A DNA stretch of 64,000 nt from Cricetomys ansorgei (lineage: Eukaryota > Chordata > Mammalia > Rodentia > Nesomyidae), in contig JAMJFZ010001258.1 in assembly GCA_026225945.1 (NCBI GenBank), positions 9,648,001 through 9,712,000 of the forward strand. The letters are read 5' to 3'. Below are positions 45,111-56,942 of the stretch, one piece after another (positions within the stretch are counted from its first letter, which is position 1; each line of letters begins with the position of its first letter). The notes below the pieces were generated by a model. It was not told the origin of the DNA and did no database searches. It worked only from the letters and a program-made list of their open reading frames with translations. A program made the position numbers and the translations under genes.

Positions 45111-48100
45111 ATTACAAATTCTTATTCACCGTAAGTACCCCCTTTTTACAGGAATCATAGCCTATTATTAAATAAATCAATGTCATTACTTCATAGTCAC
45201 TTTCTAAACTCAGGAAATGACTCAAAAACCTTGATAAAACTTTGCACCGGCTACTGCAAAATATTGCAAATAAGAGCTCAACAAAAGATTTTTTTCTGGA
45301 CATTTAGTGAGTTAAAAATCCACAGCTTTTGGCATATTTTATGGATTTGGGGTAGAAACATGCTTTGAAGCTCAAGGACCATATGACAGTCCCCATTCCG
45401 AAAGGGCCTTCAAGAAGTAAACTACCACATCTCCATCATCTCCACCAATGAAGATAGAACTCCATCTTCATCCCAGCATTTTTACAGAGGGTCCTGTATT
45501 AACATTACTAAAGGTCAGAACTTAGTTCTCAAAATGCATAGAGTGACTCATTCATCAACATCCCACAGATACGTCAGATAGAAAATGGATACATGTTAAA
45601 GGGTTTTGAAATAATTCTCTACTCCCTCTGTGTTTCTATGTGTATCTGTAGACTCAAACATACGTAAATTTTACCTGACATTTCTTCAGAAACATATTTT
45701 AATGAATTCCAAACATTCTACCCACACCAGCTATCTACATGTGTTTTATTCAAAATAAAGAATATATTCAAAGGATTAAATGTCTTTATGTACCACTTCT
45801 AGGCAAGAAAGTTGTTATTCATGCAGCTGTCAGTTAGTGATAAAGGCTGCTAGTCACATAGAATTCTATGGGTCAGAGTCTGCAGGTGAAGAGGCTCCAA
45901 AAGCCCAAAGCAAACCCTTTGAAAAAAGACACAAGGTGAGCTGTTGTGAAACAAAACACACAGAAGCTTGGAACAGGTTCAGAGAGTCAGTAACCTGCCT
46001 CTTAGGAAACTGAGTCAGCTTCTACTAAGTCCATCATTGCTGTGGACTTACACATGGGAATCAATACACTTGATTCCTGTGCTTGATCAATTGCATCTTT
46101 TGACACATTTTTAAAATCATCTTTTGGAACAGATTCTGAGGAAAAGTTTGAGTGGGAAATTTAGCAAGATGAAGTAACTCCAGTTCTAGAAGTTAATGTC
46201 TAGATTGTACCTGATATTCTCCTTCCCCAAATAGAATCATTGCACCAAGTCTCTGCTTGTACTTTTGTAGGTGACATCTGAATCCTGGATTAACAGCTGT
46301 CTTTCAGGAAGTGTCTAGTTTAACAATCATTCAAGGCCAAACCTGGTCCAGGAAGCCTAAGCTGTCCTCAGTGAATCACCTGAGTTTTAGATCCTACCCT
46401 ACTCTCTGATGAAGTAGCAACCTCAGTACCTCACTATGAGAATAAGATTCTTCATCAGCATGGTACTTCTCAACCTACATTCTAGTCTTTTGTCTTGAGG
46501 AGACTAAACAGACAGGATGGCAGCAATTGTGTTAAGTTTACTGAGATTCATAATGTGTCTTCTGGTGTAACTATTCCCTAAGCATGGACCTAAGGACCTA
46601 AGGACCTCACTTGCATTATTTAATGTTGTGACCCTTAACCACCTTCTAAGTACCTGAGATGTAGTCAGTGTAATTGATCAACAACATTTTAATTAAGATT
46701 CATTTAAACTGAATGACGAATTTAAAAGGTAAAGCAAAGTAATTTCATGTATTTAGGTATTTACTTATTTTTGATGTTTTTAAACACAATAGGATTGCTT
46801 TTAGATGGTTCAATTCCATTTTTGTAGTAGGATAATTTGTCGCTATTTTCTTTTGTGTTAATACTCATTTAAAGCATGCATTTTTTTTGTATTATACACC
46901 AACACATTATGACTCTAGGCAGTTTCAACAGGTTGCTTTATATAGGACCTTTTCCACATACTGATATAAATCTGCAATGTGCTGATTTGAATATTTTATG
47001 CAGATACCTTGAATTATATTATAAGAATGACTATATAAATGATATTCAGTGCTTAAATTAAAATACTACTTTTTAGAGTAAATTTTAATTAGTTTTCAGT
47101 TACAAAAGCAGTTTGAAGAGTATTTTCCATTTAAGATGTAGACCCATAACTGTTTCATAATACAATGGGGATAATACAGAACTATAGTCAATATGTACTA
47201 CAAATGTATTTACAATTTTTATAGGAAAAAAAGAAACTGGCTGAAATTCCTCATTGCACTATAATTATAATTTATTGAGATGTAGCAACATGAGAATGTC
47301 ATTTGTTCTTTGAATAAAAATTAACATAATGAAGTAAGCATGAAGAGAGTTGATATGGCATATATTTACTTCAAGATACAGTGTGTGATAGGGCCAATGG
47401 AGTCCATGGCCATCGTCTATAATTCACTTTTCTCACCACTAAGCCAGCAGGTGACAGTATTCAGTATATGATGTTGGTAGTTCAAATGTTCTAGGAACTC
47501 TGAGAATGGTATGGGTCACCACAACCAAAATTAGCATACCTGTTCTCAAAGGGGTATGAATCCTATGTAGCATAAACTTCCGTTTCTTCCAACACAAGCT
47601 TTTGTGATGCTGGTTGGCAATACTGTAAGATGCTATCATTTCAGTTCCTGGAGATTTGCCTTTCATTCTGACAGGTTGTATTTCCACCAACTGTTGTTGG
47701 TTTAGTTTCATGAAGGTACCCTAGCCTGGGTGTCGGTGATTAGCAGTAGATGCTAAAGATAGGGGTAGTGTTCCAAAGCACCTCAAGATGAGGATTTGAT
47801 CTTCCACCATGAAGAACGCAATGGTTTAAATGACCTCACCAACATTCAAGTTGAAAGTCAATCTCCATTGTGAGATATTGAAAAAAAAAGTATGAAATCA
47901 GGCCTTTAAGATATAAGAGACATGTGGATCCTGAACTCATGTAAAACTAATCTCTTCAAGGACCAAAGGCTAATGGGTAAAATGATTATCTTGAAAATAA
48001 TTTTTAGTTTTTATAAAAGCCAAATTAGATATAATCCTTTCATGGAAGGATGCCCTCCTTTGCCTTGGGAATTTGAAGGGAGTTCTTACCAGAAAGAAAG

Positions 48101-48185
48101 CCCTCATCATACATGGCACTTAACTTTTATCTTCCAGGACCTTGAGATAAACAAATATTTATTCTTTACTTTTTTATTTTAAGTA
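45111..48185. other. 3-kb stretch with no recognised repeat or gene
   Basis: The antisense 90-codon frame at 47439-47711 and the plus frames at 45780-46013 and 47922-48182 lack recognisable domains, paralogues in the window or a coding context. Confidence 0.45.
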
Positions 48186-48209
48186 ATTTATTTTTTATGT
48201 AGTGTGTGT

Positions 48210-48249
<40 letters not shown>

Positions 48250-48415
48250 ATTTGCATGTGTACAAATATATTTGAAGTCCAGAAGAAAATGTCTGATCCA
48301 CTTGAACTAAAGTTATAGGCAGTTGTAAGTTACAGAATGTGGGTGTTGGGAACTGAGCTCAGGATCTGAGCAAAAGCAACATGCACTCTTAACAATGAGC
48401 CATACAGCCATACAG
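48186..48415 (-). mobile_element. B2/B3-class SINE, antisense
   Basis: It begins with a (GT)n run (48202-48247). Then come GAAGTCCAGAAGAAAATGTC, TGATCCACTTGAACTAAAGT with TATAGGCAGTTGTAAG, TGGGTGTTGGGAACTGAGCT, and GCACTCTTAACAATGAGCCA. The last is the complement of a tRNA-derived head. Confidence 0.82.
48202..48247. repeat. (TG)n microsatellite
   Basis: About 46 bases of TG with one ATG interruption, within the antisense SINE tail. Confidence 0.96.
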
Positions 48416-48853
48416 ACCTTTATTCTTTCTAAATTACTTGTTCTTTAGAATTCATTTATAGTAAGAGAACACCAGCTAAAAAAGGGAATTGACCTGTTTT
48501 GCATATGCTTAGCATTCGATGAGATATAGCAATCCAAGATTTCAAGAGTCTTTATCTTTATATCTTTATTTATCTCAGATTTCATTTTTAAATCCCTGCA
48601 TTATAAGAGGACCAACTTTAAAAGTGTATATTGTAGACAATAAAAATTCACCTTCTCCTGGAATATCCTTGTAATTAAACTCTGGACCTGACCTTCAATA
48701 CAATTGGCCCTTCAGCTGCTGAGATAAATGTCTTTTATGTGAATTTCAAATTCAGGTGAATCAAGGTGTTCTTACACAGAGACAAAATCTGAAAGGCAAA
48801 TACTCACAGATCTAGGGTTCCGGTCCTCCTCCTTCATACTAATATGTATGATA

Positions 48854-48882
48854 ATCAACCGATAATATAATTATCAGTTGAT
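48854..48882. repeat. Near-perfect AT-rich hairpin
   Basis: Arms ATCAACCGATAAT (48854-48866) and ATTATCAGTTGAT (48870-48882) pair at 12 of 13 positions around a 3-base loop. No T-run follows and it is not a bacterial-type terminator. Confidence 0.85.
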
Positions 48883-49084
48883 AATTCACTAACTCAATTA
48901 TTTCTTAGGGACAGTTTAAATACACCTGTGGGAAAATTCTCCTATGATTGGTTATAGAATTGCATAGAATGAATACTTCTAACCAAGTCTTTATTCTAGT
49001 GGCTAAGACTCCTGTGTTAAAGTTTCCTGGTATGTCGAAGGCTGTGGCATATCTACCAACAGTTCCTCTGACCAGATTATCATT

Positions 49085-49445
49085 TGGAAAACTCCCATAT
49101 TACATTTGTGAGATTAATCTTGACTGTCAACTTGATACAATTTATAGTTACTATGGAAACAAATATTTGGCCATGTCTGTGATGAAGTTTCTAGACTAAG
49201 TTAATTGCGGTTAGAAGACTCACGATAAATGTGGGTACAACCATGCCATTGGCCAAGGCCTCAAACTGAATCAATTGGAGTGAGCTAAGCATCAGCATTC
49301 AGTGCTTTCTACCTTCTAACTGTATACACCATGTGACCTACCAACTCCTTTTCCTGACATTGTATTTCCTACTCTATGATGGACTACAGCCCCTGGAACT
49401 GCAAGCCAAAAGAAACTCTCCATTCCATTTTATTACATGTCTACA
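49085..49445 (+). mobile_element. MaLR-type LTR
   Basis: Landmarks: GATTAATCTTGACTGTCAAC with TTGATACAAT, CATGTCTGTGATGAAGTTTC, AAGTTAATTGCGGTTAGAAG with ACTCACGATAAATGTGGG, GTGAGCTAAGCATCAGCATT and CTGTATACACCATGTGACC. Then ATGATGGACTACAGCCCCTG and GAACTGCAAGCCAAAAGAAA, where the last bases stand in for the usual AATAAA signal. The 3' end is truncated. Confidence 0.72.
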
Positions 49446-50254
49446 AAGGCAGCAAGGCTTCTTTCCCCTGCAGGCTTTGAATTTCATTCTTCAGTAAGTG
49501 TGAACAGTTCAGTCCACTTTCTGTTCTGAGTTTCATTTTCTCCTGGGCTCACTCCAGCAGCTCCTTCTGAACAAAGACTTTCATGTTTAAAGAATCTCTG
49601 TGCTGATTATATTTCATTAGACAATGTACACTTTTTTACTACAAAATGAAAATGTCTCTTAACTTCCCTTCACCCAAATTATCCATACTATTTGATTTCT
49701 GGAATATAAAATTCTACTGCAAAAGCAGAAAAGAAATTTAAAATAATGCCTTACTCATGTTAAAGGTTAAGATTTTAATAAAATTAACATTAGTTACTAT
49801 ACTTAATATGATTAAGGACCTATCCAATCTGTGTTCTGTCTAATGCAAGAAGGGATCCTGAGAAAGCATGACTCTGTAGTATTCTGATATAGAACTCACA
49901 CTATAATTGTGCTGTGAACAACTATAGACAGACACAAACTGAAGAACCATCTATTAACTAAGGGAGAAGACAATGCTATTATCTCAAGATGAAAATGTTA
50001 TACACAACAACAGTGACAGGGTATATTGGTTGTGGGTGTGTTCTGGATTAGAAGATGTTAAGAAAAGGCTTAACAACTAAGCAAAATGCCTGACTCTTTT
50101 GGAAAGGAAAAGTTCTCTAAAGCATACTATTCAGATAAAATGACAAAAATTGAAAAGTAAACAGTATGGGGGAAAATTGAACTAACATGAAATTTACTGA
50201 AATGGACAGCTTTTGTGGTTCTTAAAAATAATTGTAATCATCATTGCATACATC

Positions 50255-50355
50255 ATTATTATTCTTAGCATGATCACTGCCATTTATTGAACACTCACAG
50301 TGCTAAAAGATTTTTATGTTATTTCTCTCAATCCATACAAATCCCAAGAGAAAGA
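50255..50355 (+). mobile_element. Possible MIR SINE fragment
   Basis: TGCCATTTATTGAACACTCA, CAGTGCTAAAAGATTTTTAT and TTATTTCTCTCAATCCATAC, then AAATCCCAAGAGAA follow the MIR order (CATTTACTGAGCACT..., GTGCTAAGCACTTTACAT, ATTATCTCATTTAATCCTCA). Confidence 0.5.
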
Positions 50356-50792
50356 CAGCCCAGTGGAGACTTGTCCTTGTAAAGATTTTCCAATGTAGAT
50401 GTCTCTGGGATGGCAGCCAGCTGATTATCGAATCCGGACAAGTGGAAGTGTTTCTGTTGTGATGTGTAGTTTAATTCTGCTTAAAAACAAATCATGACCC
50501 TCATCGAAAAAACTGCATCAGAGTAGACTTAATGAAATCTCTATGGGAACCCCTGGAAGATGTATTTTGCTCTCATGTGAAGTAGGAGTGTGAAAGGGGC
50601 CTAATGATCACTATAAGAAGATGGTCCCACTTAGTCACAGGGGTAAAAAAAAGAACAAAGTACCCATGGTAAAAGTCCTGCACAAAGCACAAGTTGTGCA
50701 GTGGTCAGAATCAGCTTGACAGTTAACCAGGTTTCTTCTCCTTCCCTGTGTCCTTTGATGTTCAAGGCTGATTTTCCAGTAATGACTAATGA

Positions 50793-50964
50793 CGGGCTGG
50801 ACAGATGGCTCAAAGGTTAAGATCACTTGTTCATGCTGAAGACTGACCTGGATTCTACTACCAGCAACCACAAGGTGGCACACAACTGTCCATGATTACA
50901 GTCCTAGGGCTGCTATCCTCCATGGGCAAGAGGCATGGACTGGTGTACATACACACATTCAGGC

Positions 50965-51013
<49 letters not shown>
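50793..51013 (+). mobile_element. B2 SINE with CA-repeat tail
   Basis: CGGGCTGGACAGATGGCTCA, AAGGTTAAGATCACTTG, CTGACCTGGATTCTACTACC with AGCAACCACAAGGTGGCACA, CAACTGTCCATGATTACAG and ACATTCAGGCAAAACA lead into (CA)n at 50967-51013. Confidence 0.9.
50967..51013. repeat. (CA)n microsatellite
   Basis: About 47 bases of uninterrupted CA at the B2 tail. Confidence 0.98.
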
Positions 51014-51015
<2 letters not shown>

Positions 51016-51249
51016 ATTCATGAAAACATGTATATATAAATTCATGAAACATATGGCTCAACTCTGGGTGCAGACTACTCTTACCCAGGGGTTGTTTCCA
51101 GTGTTATATAGCATCCAGGCCCAAGTAAGAACAATTAAGACATTCTCTTGACAATATAGACTAAATTAGACAATTATATATGACATACATACTATCCCTT
51201 ATATAATTTTATATGTGATTTCTGTGACTATATAGCTTGTGAAGAGTCC

Positions 51250-52215
51250 TGATATGATTTTTTTTGTTGTTTTGTAAAGTCAGAACATACAAGCAATAAA
51301 ATTAACATTTCTTAAGTCTTCGGTACAGAGACATTTTTTAATCATGTGTATATCTGTGTGACTATATCCTAGATGAAAATGCAACAGATTATTCCCACTA
51401 TTCTAGAACAGTCTTAGATTGGACCTAGTCAGTACTCTCCACATAGAATGAGTCACACAATGGTTTCTAAAATCTTGCTTACTTTAACTTAATTAAGCTG
51501 TAAGATTATTTTGTGTTGTGATACTTTTACTAAGTATTAAGTACACACAATTCAACTATATGTTTTATTTATTTCGTGTATTTATCACGGATGATTGTAT
51601 TCCATGATACAAAGATAATATAATTTATTTTTAAATCCATTTTATTGTTGATGGATATTTGGTTTCTTTTCAAATTTTTCATTATTAGAATGGTAGTACT
51701 ATAAATATTCTCACTACATCTGAAAGATAAATATAGTTTAATTTAAGTTACAGAACCCCTGTGATAATGGGACAGAAGACAAGATATATAATTACTATTA
51801 GTAGAAACAGCAAAGTTTTCAAAAATAGTAAAATACCTTTCTCTCCCACTAACAGTGAATAAGTTATCCAGATGTCACATATCATTTTTGACACTTTTCA
51901 GGTCAACCATTATGAATTTATGAAATTAGGTTTTCTATTAAGTAAATATATCCTTAACTTGTGTAGTCATTTATTTATTTGGAACTTCATTGATAAATGG
52001 CTAAAGAGTATGATGGTATGTATATGTCTGTCTTTGGAAATTAAATTCGTTCTCAATTTTGAATTTGTTGATCACCTTCTTGTAAATATTCTGACTTTAT
52101 TTATTCTAGATGTGGAACTATTTCCAGACATACCTCTTGGAAAAAAAATTCCCCCATGTAATATGTGTCTTTTGTTCTCTTACACTACTGATGAACTCAT
52201 TTTGAATTTTAATGT
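51250..52215 (-). pseudogene. Ancient L1 (L1M-type) ORF2 C-terminal end and 3' region, antisense
   Basis: The plus strand carries the complement of an old mammalian L1: CACATAGAATGAGTCACACA, GTATTCCATGATAC, ATCCATTTTATTGTTGATGG with ATATTTGGTTTCTTTTC, TTAGAATGGTAGTACTATAA, GAAACAGCAAAGTTTTCAAA and TCTCTCCCACTAACAGTG. ATTTATGAAATTAGG and later blocks follow. The order agrees with the antisense consensus (TATTCCATTGTATGG..., TTGATGGACATTTGGG..., CCCACCAGCAGTG). Open frames here, including a 116-codon plus-strand frame, are antisense noise. Confidence 0.68.
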
Positions 52216-52224
52216 TCTTTGACA

Positions 52225-52399
52225 GTTTGGGCTCTCCAGACAAAAGACATAGAAAGAGTTTAATGTTTGTGATGTCTGTAGATGCCCAGGGATAGAAAGA
52301 GACTAGATAAGTAAAGAAATAAGAAAACAGTGCAAGCCCTACCATCCAAGGAAGATTCTGGAACACACAGGCCCACACACACAAAGAGTTATCCACTGG
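52225..52399. other. 175-bp block interrupting the ancient L1
   Basis: Lies between two parts of the same antisense L1. I do not recognise its family. It could be an inserted repeat or a non-homologous replacement. Confidence 0.4.
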
Positions 52400-52605
52400 G
52401 ATCTTGAATTGCAGAATCCATAATGTATTTCTTTTTCCTATGCTTTCTCCAAAAGTTTTAAATTTATCTCTTTTACATGGAGAGCTTCGAACATATTTAA
52501 CTTTTGTGTATGGTATAAAGAAAAGATCAAAATTTCTTCAACATAAGTATCTAATTAAACCACTACTAATAAATAAAAGATCATTGTTTGCCTAAGGTAT
52601 TTCAA
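52400..52605 (-). pseudogene. Ancient L1 ORF2 fragment, antisense (continuation)
   Basis: CTTTTTCCTATGCTTTCTCC with AAAAGTTTTAAATTTATCTC, then CTTTTGTGTATGGTATAAAG and AAAAGATCAAAATTTCTTC, match the order of the antisense ORF2 segment lying further 5' in the element than 51250-52215. Confidence 0.6.
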
Positions 52606-53703
52606 TGCTACTTTCAATATTTTAACATGCCGTCTGTGATTCTAGGTACAAAATAATAAGCATTTAGGTATGAGTAAAGAGAAGTTATTAGCTTAACGTG
52701 TGGTCAGTGCTCGTGACATGGAATGAGTAGATGCTATGGCAACCTAAACTATTTCTGGGAACAGGAAATTATTTCCAACCTGGTAACATGCTGTGTTTGA
52801 ATGAGTAAAACTGAATTAATAATAGGAATTCATTAGCTAAGTGCAAGTTTGAAAGTACAGGAAAAACAAAAAGGAAATATGAACACTACTGACTCCCAAT
52901 AGGGAGAAATGCCCATTTGCAATAGAATTTCACTAAGATTTTTCCTTTGTACGACAGGAAGTATTTTTAAGTAGCCAATATTTTAATAAATATTCAAAAA
53001 GAATGTGTATGTGAGGACTTTATGTGTGAAGACTTAGGACTCTGGAAATAGAAGGAGCTCTCAGCGTTTCTACACTCCACCAGGCAGCTCTGGTTTCTCT
53101 ACACTCTGAACACATTTGGTTTAATCAACCCCTTCTTTAATAATCATTTCTTGTGTGGAGATTATTTCTCCTGTTCTCAGCATTCCTTAGTCATCTATAG
53201 GTCTTTGTATAGGATTGATGCCTCCTGAGCTTCCTCCTGTTCATATTAGCATGTCTATTGTTGTCTTCCTTGTATATGTCATGGTCAGGAAGCCATGTTG
53301 AGGAGACTCCATGGGTGTAGCTTCTGACATTTCTCAGACACACAATTTTATGAGAAATTCCCTATTTCTTTGGCTTTTACAGTCTTTCTTCATTATTACT
53401 TCCTCTGGGAAACCATCTTTTCTCAGTCAATCTTCCAACCCAACTATAATAGTTAATCTTCTATCATTACGAGAAAGCACCATAAGCAAGTGAGATATAT
53501 TCCTATAAACTTTAAGAACCAACTTGCTTTTCCCAGAAATTTGCGTTTCAGAAGAAAATCAGGTCCTTTTCACAACCCTTTGTGTATAAGAAAACCAGGA
53601 ACTCTATCAAAGACTCAAATATGCAAATAAGCTAGGAGAATTTTAATCTATTGATCCTTAAGCCACACATTCAAAAGCTTTCACTTCCTGCAAAACATAA
53701 AAT
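52606..53703. other. Unassigned non-coding sequence
   Basis: No repeat or gene recognised. Confidence 0.45.
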
Positions 53704-53770
53704 ACCCGGACATGGGGGTGCTCACCTGTAATTCCAGCACTTTAAATGGTGAAGTAAAAGAATTAAGAGT
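53704..53770 (+). mobile_element. Truncated B1 or B4 SINE
   Basis: CCCGGACATGGGGGTGCTCA with CCTGTAATTCCAGCACTTTA is the B1 left end (A-box region). The remainder is lost. Confidence 0.7.
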
Positions 53771-53792
53771 TTTGCTACATATCAAAAAATGT

Positions 53793-53831
53793 GTCTGTGT
53801 GTGTGCGCACGCATGTGTGTGTGTGTGTGTA
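53793..53831. repeat. (GT)n microsatellite with GCGCACGC interruption
   Basis: TGTGTGTGTG, GCGCACGCA, then TGTGTGTGTGTGTGTGT. Confidence 0.93.
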
Positions 53832-54526
53832 CAACATATAACAATTTCTAATAGCCACTAGTTATAAAACATCCTAGAACTAAAGTCATAGAAATATACA
53901 GAAACAAATGCATTTTTTCCCTGACTTTTATGAAGCTGTTATCAATCTTTTGTTTCATAAACTTCAGGCTGGTTATTATCCTAAATGTAGGCTTCAATGC
54001 ATTAAAAATGTCTTTGACAGGAATACAAACAAGAGCAATCCCAGCAATACTCTCTAGCAGAGCTGGGGAAAGACTCACTTCCTTCTTTACCTAGAAATTG
54101 GAACACAGCGAAGGTGACCAGCCAGCCAGAAATTGAGATCTCTGCTCTCAACTGACTCAATATATTACTTAAATATAAAACTTTTGTATTTTTTGATTGC
54201 CATTAACAGGAGAAAGAATGAAGGTTTAAAGTGAGCCTCAAAATCTATCTGATTGGTTGAAATGCCCAGGCCCTAAATCAAGATAAGTAGAGAGTTTTTC
54301 TTATCCAATTCCTCAGACTTACTAGACATTGGTTGAATCAGTTGTTTGAATCCCTGGACTTCACGAGTTTTTGCTTTGTTATGTTTGGGAAAGGGTAGGT
54401 TTCAGTTTCATTTGGCTCCATTGACTTTATTTTTCCTAATATGTAAAATAACAGAAATTAGAAAATAATTTATAAAAGTCTTAATTTTTCTGAGTCCCTA
54501 ACAGTAATCCTTAATTGCTCTGAAAT
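53832..54526. other. Unassigned non-coding sequence
   Basis: No repeat recognised. A 76-codon antisense frame at 53848-54078 has no features. Confidence 0.45.
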
Positions 54527-54659
54527 GCACCTGGCAGTGGCGGTACACACCTTTAATCCCAGCACTCAGGAGGCAGAAGCAGGCAGATCTCTGTGAGTTC
54601 AAGACAAGTCTGGTCTACAGAGTAAGTTCCAGGACAGCCAGAGTTACAACAGAGAAACA

Positions 54660-54660
<1 letters not shown>
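54527..54660 (+). mobile_element. B1 SINE
   Basis: CACCTGGCAGTGGCGGTACA, CACCTTTAATCCCAGCACTC, AGGAGGCAGAAGCAGGCAGA, TCTCTGTGAGTTCAAGACAA, GTCTGGTCTACAGAGTAAGT and TCCAGGACAGCCAGAGTTAC, ACAGAGAAACAAA. This is the best preserved SINE in the window. Confidence 0.96.
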
Positions 54661-54715
<55 letters not shown>

Positions 54716-54733
54716 TAATAACAATAATAATAA
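54660..54733. repeat. (AAT)n trinucleotide microsatellite
   Basis: About 24 AAT units, two changed to AAC near the right end. It grew from the B1 tail. Confidence 0.97.
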
Positions 54734-55737
54734 AAAGCTGTAAAATGCTGCTTGGTGATAGCAGTTGACAGTGCAAAAATTTAAGATTATCCCAACTTTA
54801 TAACTGAGTCAACTGAAGTTTATCTTGGCAAAGTGGAATATGACTGGTAAAAAATGATGGCTTGATGCTAGTCTTCGTGAACTACCAATGAAATTTTATG
54901 CTCATGACTGTAGCAAAGCAAAAAGTAATTGTTCCTCTGGTAAGTGATTTAATCAGAGTTCTTTGTGACTACACACCAGAGATAGGCTCAGAAGACAAAA
55001 GAAGTGGCATTGAAATGACAACTTTGGCTTATTTCCTATTATTGACTTTGAGTGTTCGCAAGTTGCATGTTTTTGAACCCAGAATAGATAATGGGTTTGA
55101 TCTCTTCAGCAAGTCCTTCTTCCAGTCATGCTTGGGTTTGTAAATGCTATCCAACCATGGAGATAAATAGTGCACACAGGAACAGCTAGGAGAATTTCTT
55201 AGAGAGACCAATTTTAGAAATGCCTTGCATTCCTGTTCACACTTCATGACTAAAACTTAGGTGCACTTAAAGCAAGGTGGATTTCAGTCCCTCTAGGCCA
55301 CACACATTGTCAACAGGTACTCCTCTCTGTGTAATAAAAAACTGAAGAACTATCTCTTCCTATTCAGGTCTTCAGCCACACACAAACATACTACTCCCTA
55401 CTATTACAGAGCTGTTATTTCTGTTCTGTTGCAGTGGAGTTTTCCAAAAGTAAGGTACTGAGGAGAGTACTCAGAAACCAATGGGTTTTCTCCTTTAAAG
55501 CTCTCCAGGAACGAGGAAGTACTTATTTCAGAGAATTTCTCCTTGTCCCAAAATAAAAAGATAAAACCCAGATCTTGGCTTTTGGTGCATTTAACTGACT
55601 TTGTCAGTTCAGTTTTCTTCCAATAATTATACAAATCCTATGTTTCTGCTTCATAAATGGTCCAACACCTTGTTTTTGCTCACACTGTTTGCTTAGTGTA
55701 TAAGAATGTCAACTTGTGCATATCAAAATGTACAATC
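54734..55737. other. Unassigned non-coding sequence
   Basis: No repeat recognised. Opposed frames at 54898-55143 and 55029-55247 overlap on both strands and neither has domain features. Confidence 0.45.
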
Positions 55738-55905
55738 TGGAGTAAGCAAGATAGCTCAGCCGGTAAAGATGCATTTTGTGCAATTCTGGAGACCTGACTT
55801 CAATCCCCAGAACCAATGTAAAAGTAGAAAGAGAAGACCAGCTCCACAAACATGCCAGGGCACATGCACACACACATGCAGCATGCACACATTCATATGC
55901 ACAAC
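55738..55905 (+). mobile_element. B2/B3-class SINE
   Basis: GTAAGCAAGATAGCTCAGCC with GGTAAAGATGCATT, GGAGACCTGACTTCAATCCC with CAGAACCAATGTAAAAG, AGCTCCACAAACATGCCAGG and a CA-rich end. Confidence 0.82.
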
Positions 55906-55913
55906 ATTAATGA

Positions 55914-56267
55914 TGTGGTAGTTTGAATGAGAGTGGTTCCCATAGGCTCATATTTTGAATGACTAGTCACCAGGGAGTGGAAATTTTGAGGAAGGATTGG
56001 GAGGTGTGGCCTTGTTGGAGGAGGTGTGTCGCTGGCTGGACTTTGAGCTTCTTAATGAGCTTTGAGATTTCAAAAGCTCATTCCAGTCTCAGTCTCTTGC
56101 TTTCTGCCTGCTGCCTGCAGAGCTGCTGCAGATGAGGATATGGCTCTCAGCACCATGCCTGCCTTCCACCACATTCTCAATAAACTTCTGAAGCTGTAAG
56201 CAAGTTCCTTCTGTAAGTTGTTTTTTCCATGATATCTCTTCACAGCAATAGAACAATAACTAAGACT
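55914..56267 (+). mobile_element. MT-type MaLR solo LTR, near complete
   Basis: It starts TGTGGTAGTTTGAATGAGAG with TGGTTCCCATAGGCTCA. It continues CACCAGGGAGTGGAAATTTT, GGAGGTGTGGCCTTGTTGGA with GGAGGTGTGTCGCTGG, GACTTTGAGCTTCTTAATGA, and TGCAGATGAGGATATGGCTC with TCAGCACCATGCCTGCC. An AATAAACTTC polyadenylation signal lies near 56180, and it ends TCTCTTCACAGCAATAGAAC, then AATAACTAAGACT. No internal retroviral sequence is attached. Confidence 0.85.
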
Positions 56268-56271
56268 AACA

Positions 56272-56296
56272 ATGATGATGATGATGATGATGACGA
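56272..56296. repeat. (GAT)n microsatellite
   Basis: About eight GAT/GAC units just outside the LTR. Confidence 0.9.
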
Positions 56297-56718
56297 TAAA
56301 TTCAAATTATAGAACATCTAAAAACCAATCCTTGGTCCCTATTCTTTTCCTGTCACCATAATTACTATATTTCCATTATCACCCAATTAGAGTTTATGTT
56401 CCTCAATAGCTCAAGAGATTTGGATGTACACAGGATATTGAATTAGAGATAAACTCACTAGATTTCCAAGACAAGGTAACATTCTGATTATTAATGTTTG
56501 AGAACTAAAACTATGGAATAGAGAATGAAAATAAGTGTTCATATGCTGTTGAGTTTATTTAGTTGGTTGATTAATATTTGAGGTCACTTTTAACTCATTT
56601 AGTCATTAGTAACTATTGAAATAAAATCTTCAGTATGAAATATGTATTACTTGATAACCGTTTCTGTTTCATATTACTATTGTCACTAATCACCTAGTGG
56701 CTTATGTAAAGACAAAAT
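56297..56718. other. Unassigned non-coding sequence
   Basis: Nothing recognised. Confidence 0.45.
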
Positions 56719-56903
56719 TGGGTTGGCAGAATGGGTCACTGGGTGAAGGTGCTTTACCACCAAACTGTCAAGCCTGATGACCTGAATTCTATCCATGGGA
56801 CTCACATGGTAGAAGGAGAGAATCAACTTACACAAGTTATCTTCTGACCTTCACTGGTACAAGTAGTACATTTATGCAAATACATATATATACTCACGTG
56901 CAT

Positions 56904-56942
<39 letters not shown>

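Noticed and set aside
51872..52222. 116-codon plus-strand frame
   Set aside because: Antisense of an ancient L1 ORF2; the openness comes from AT-rich complementary sequence.
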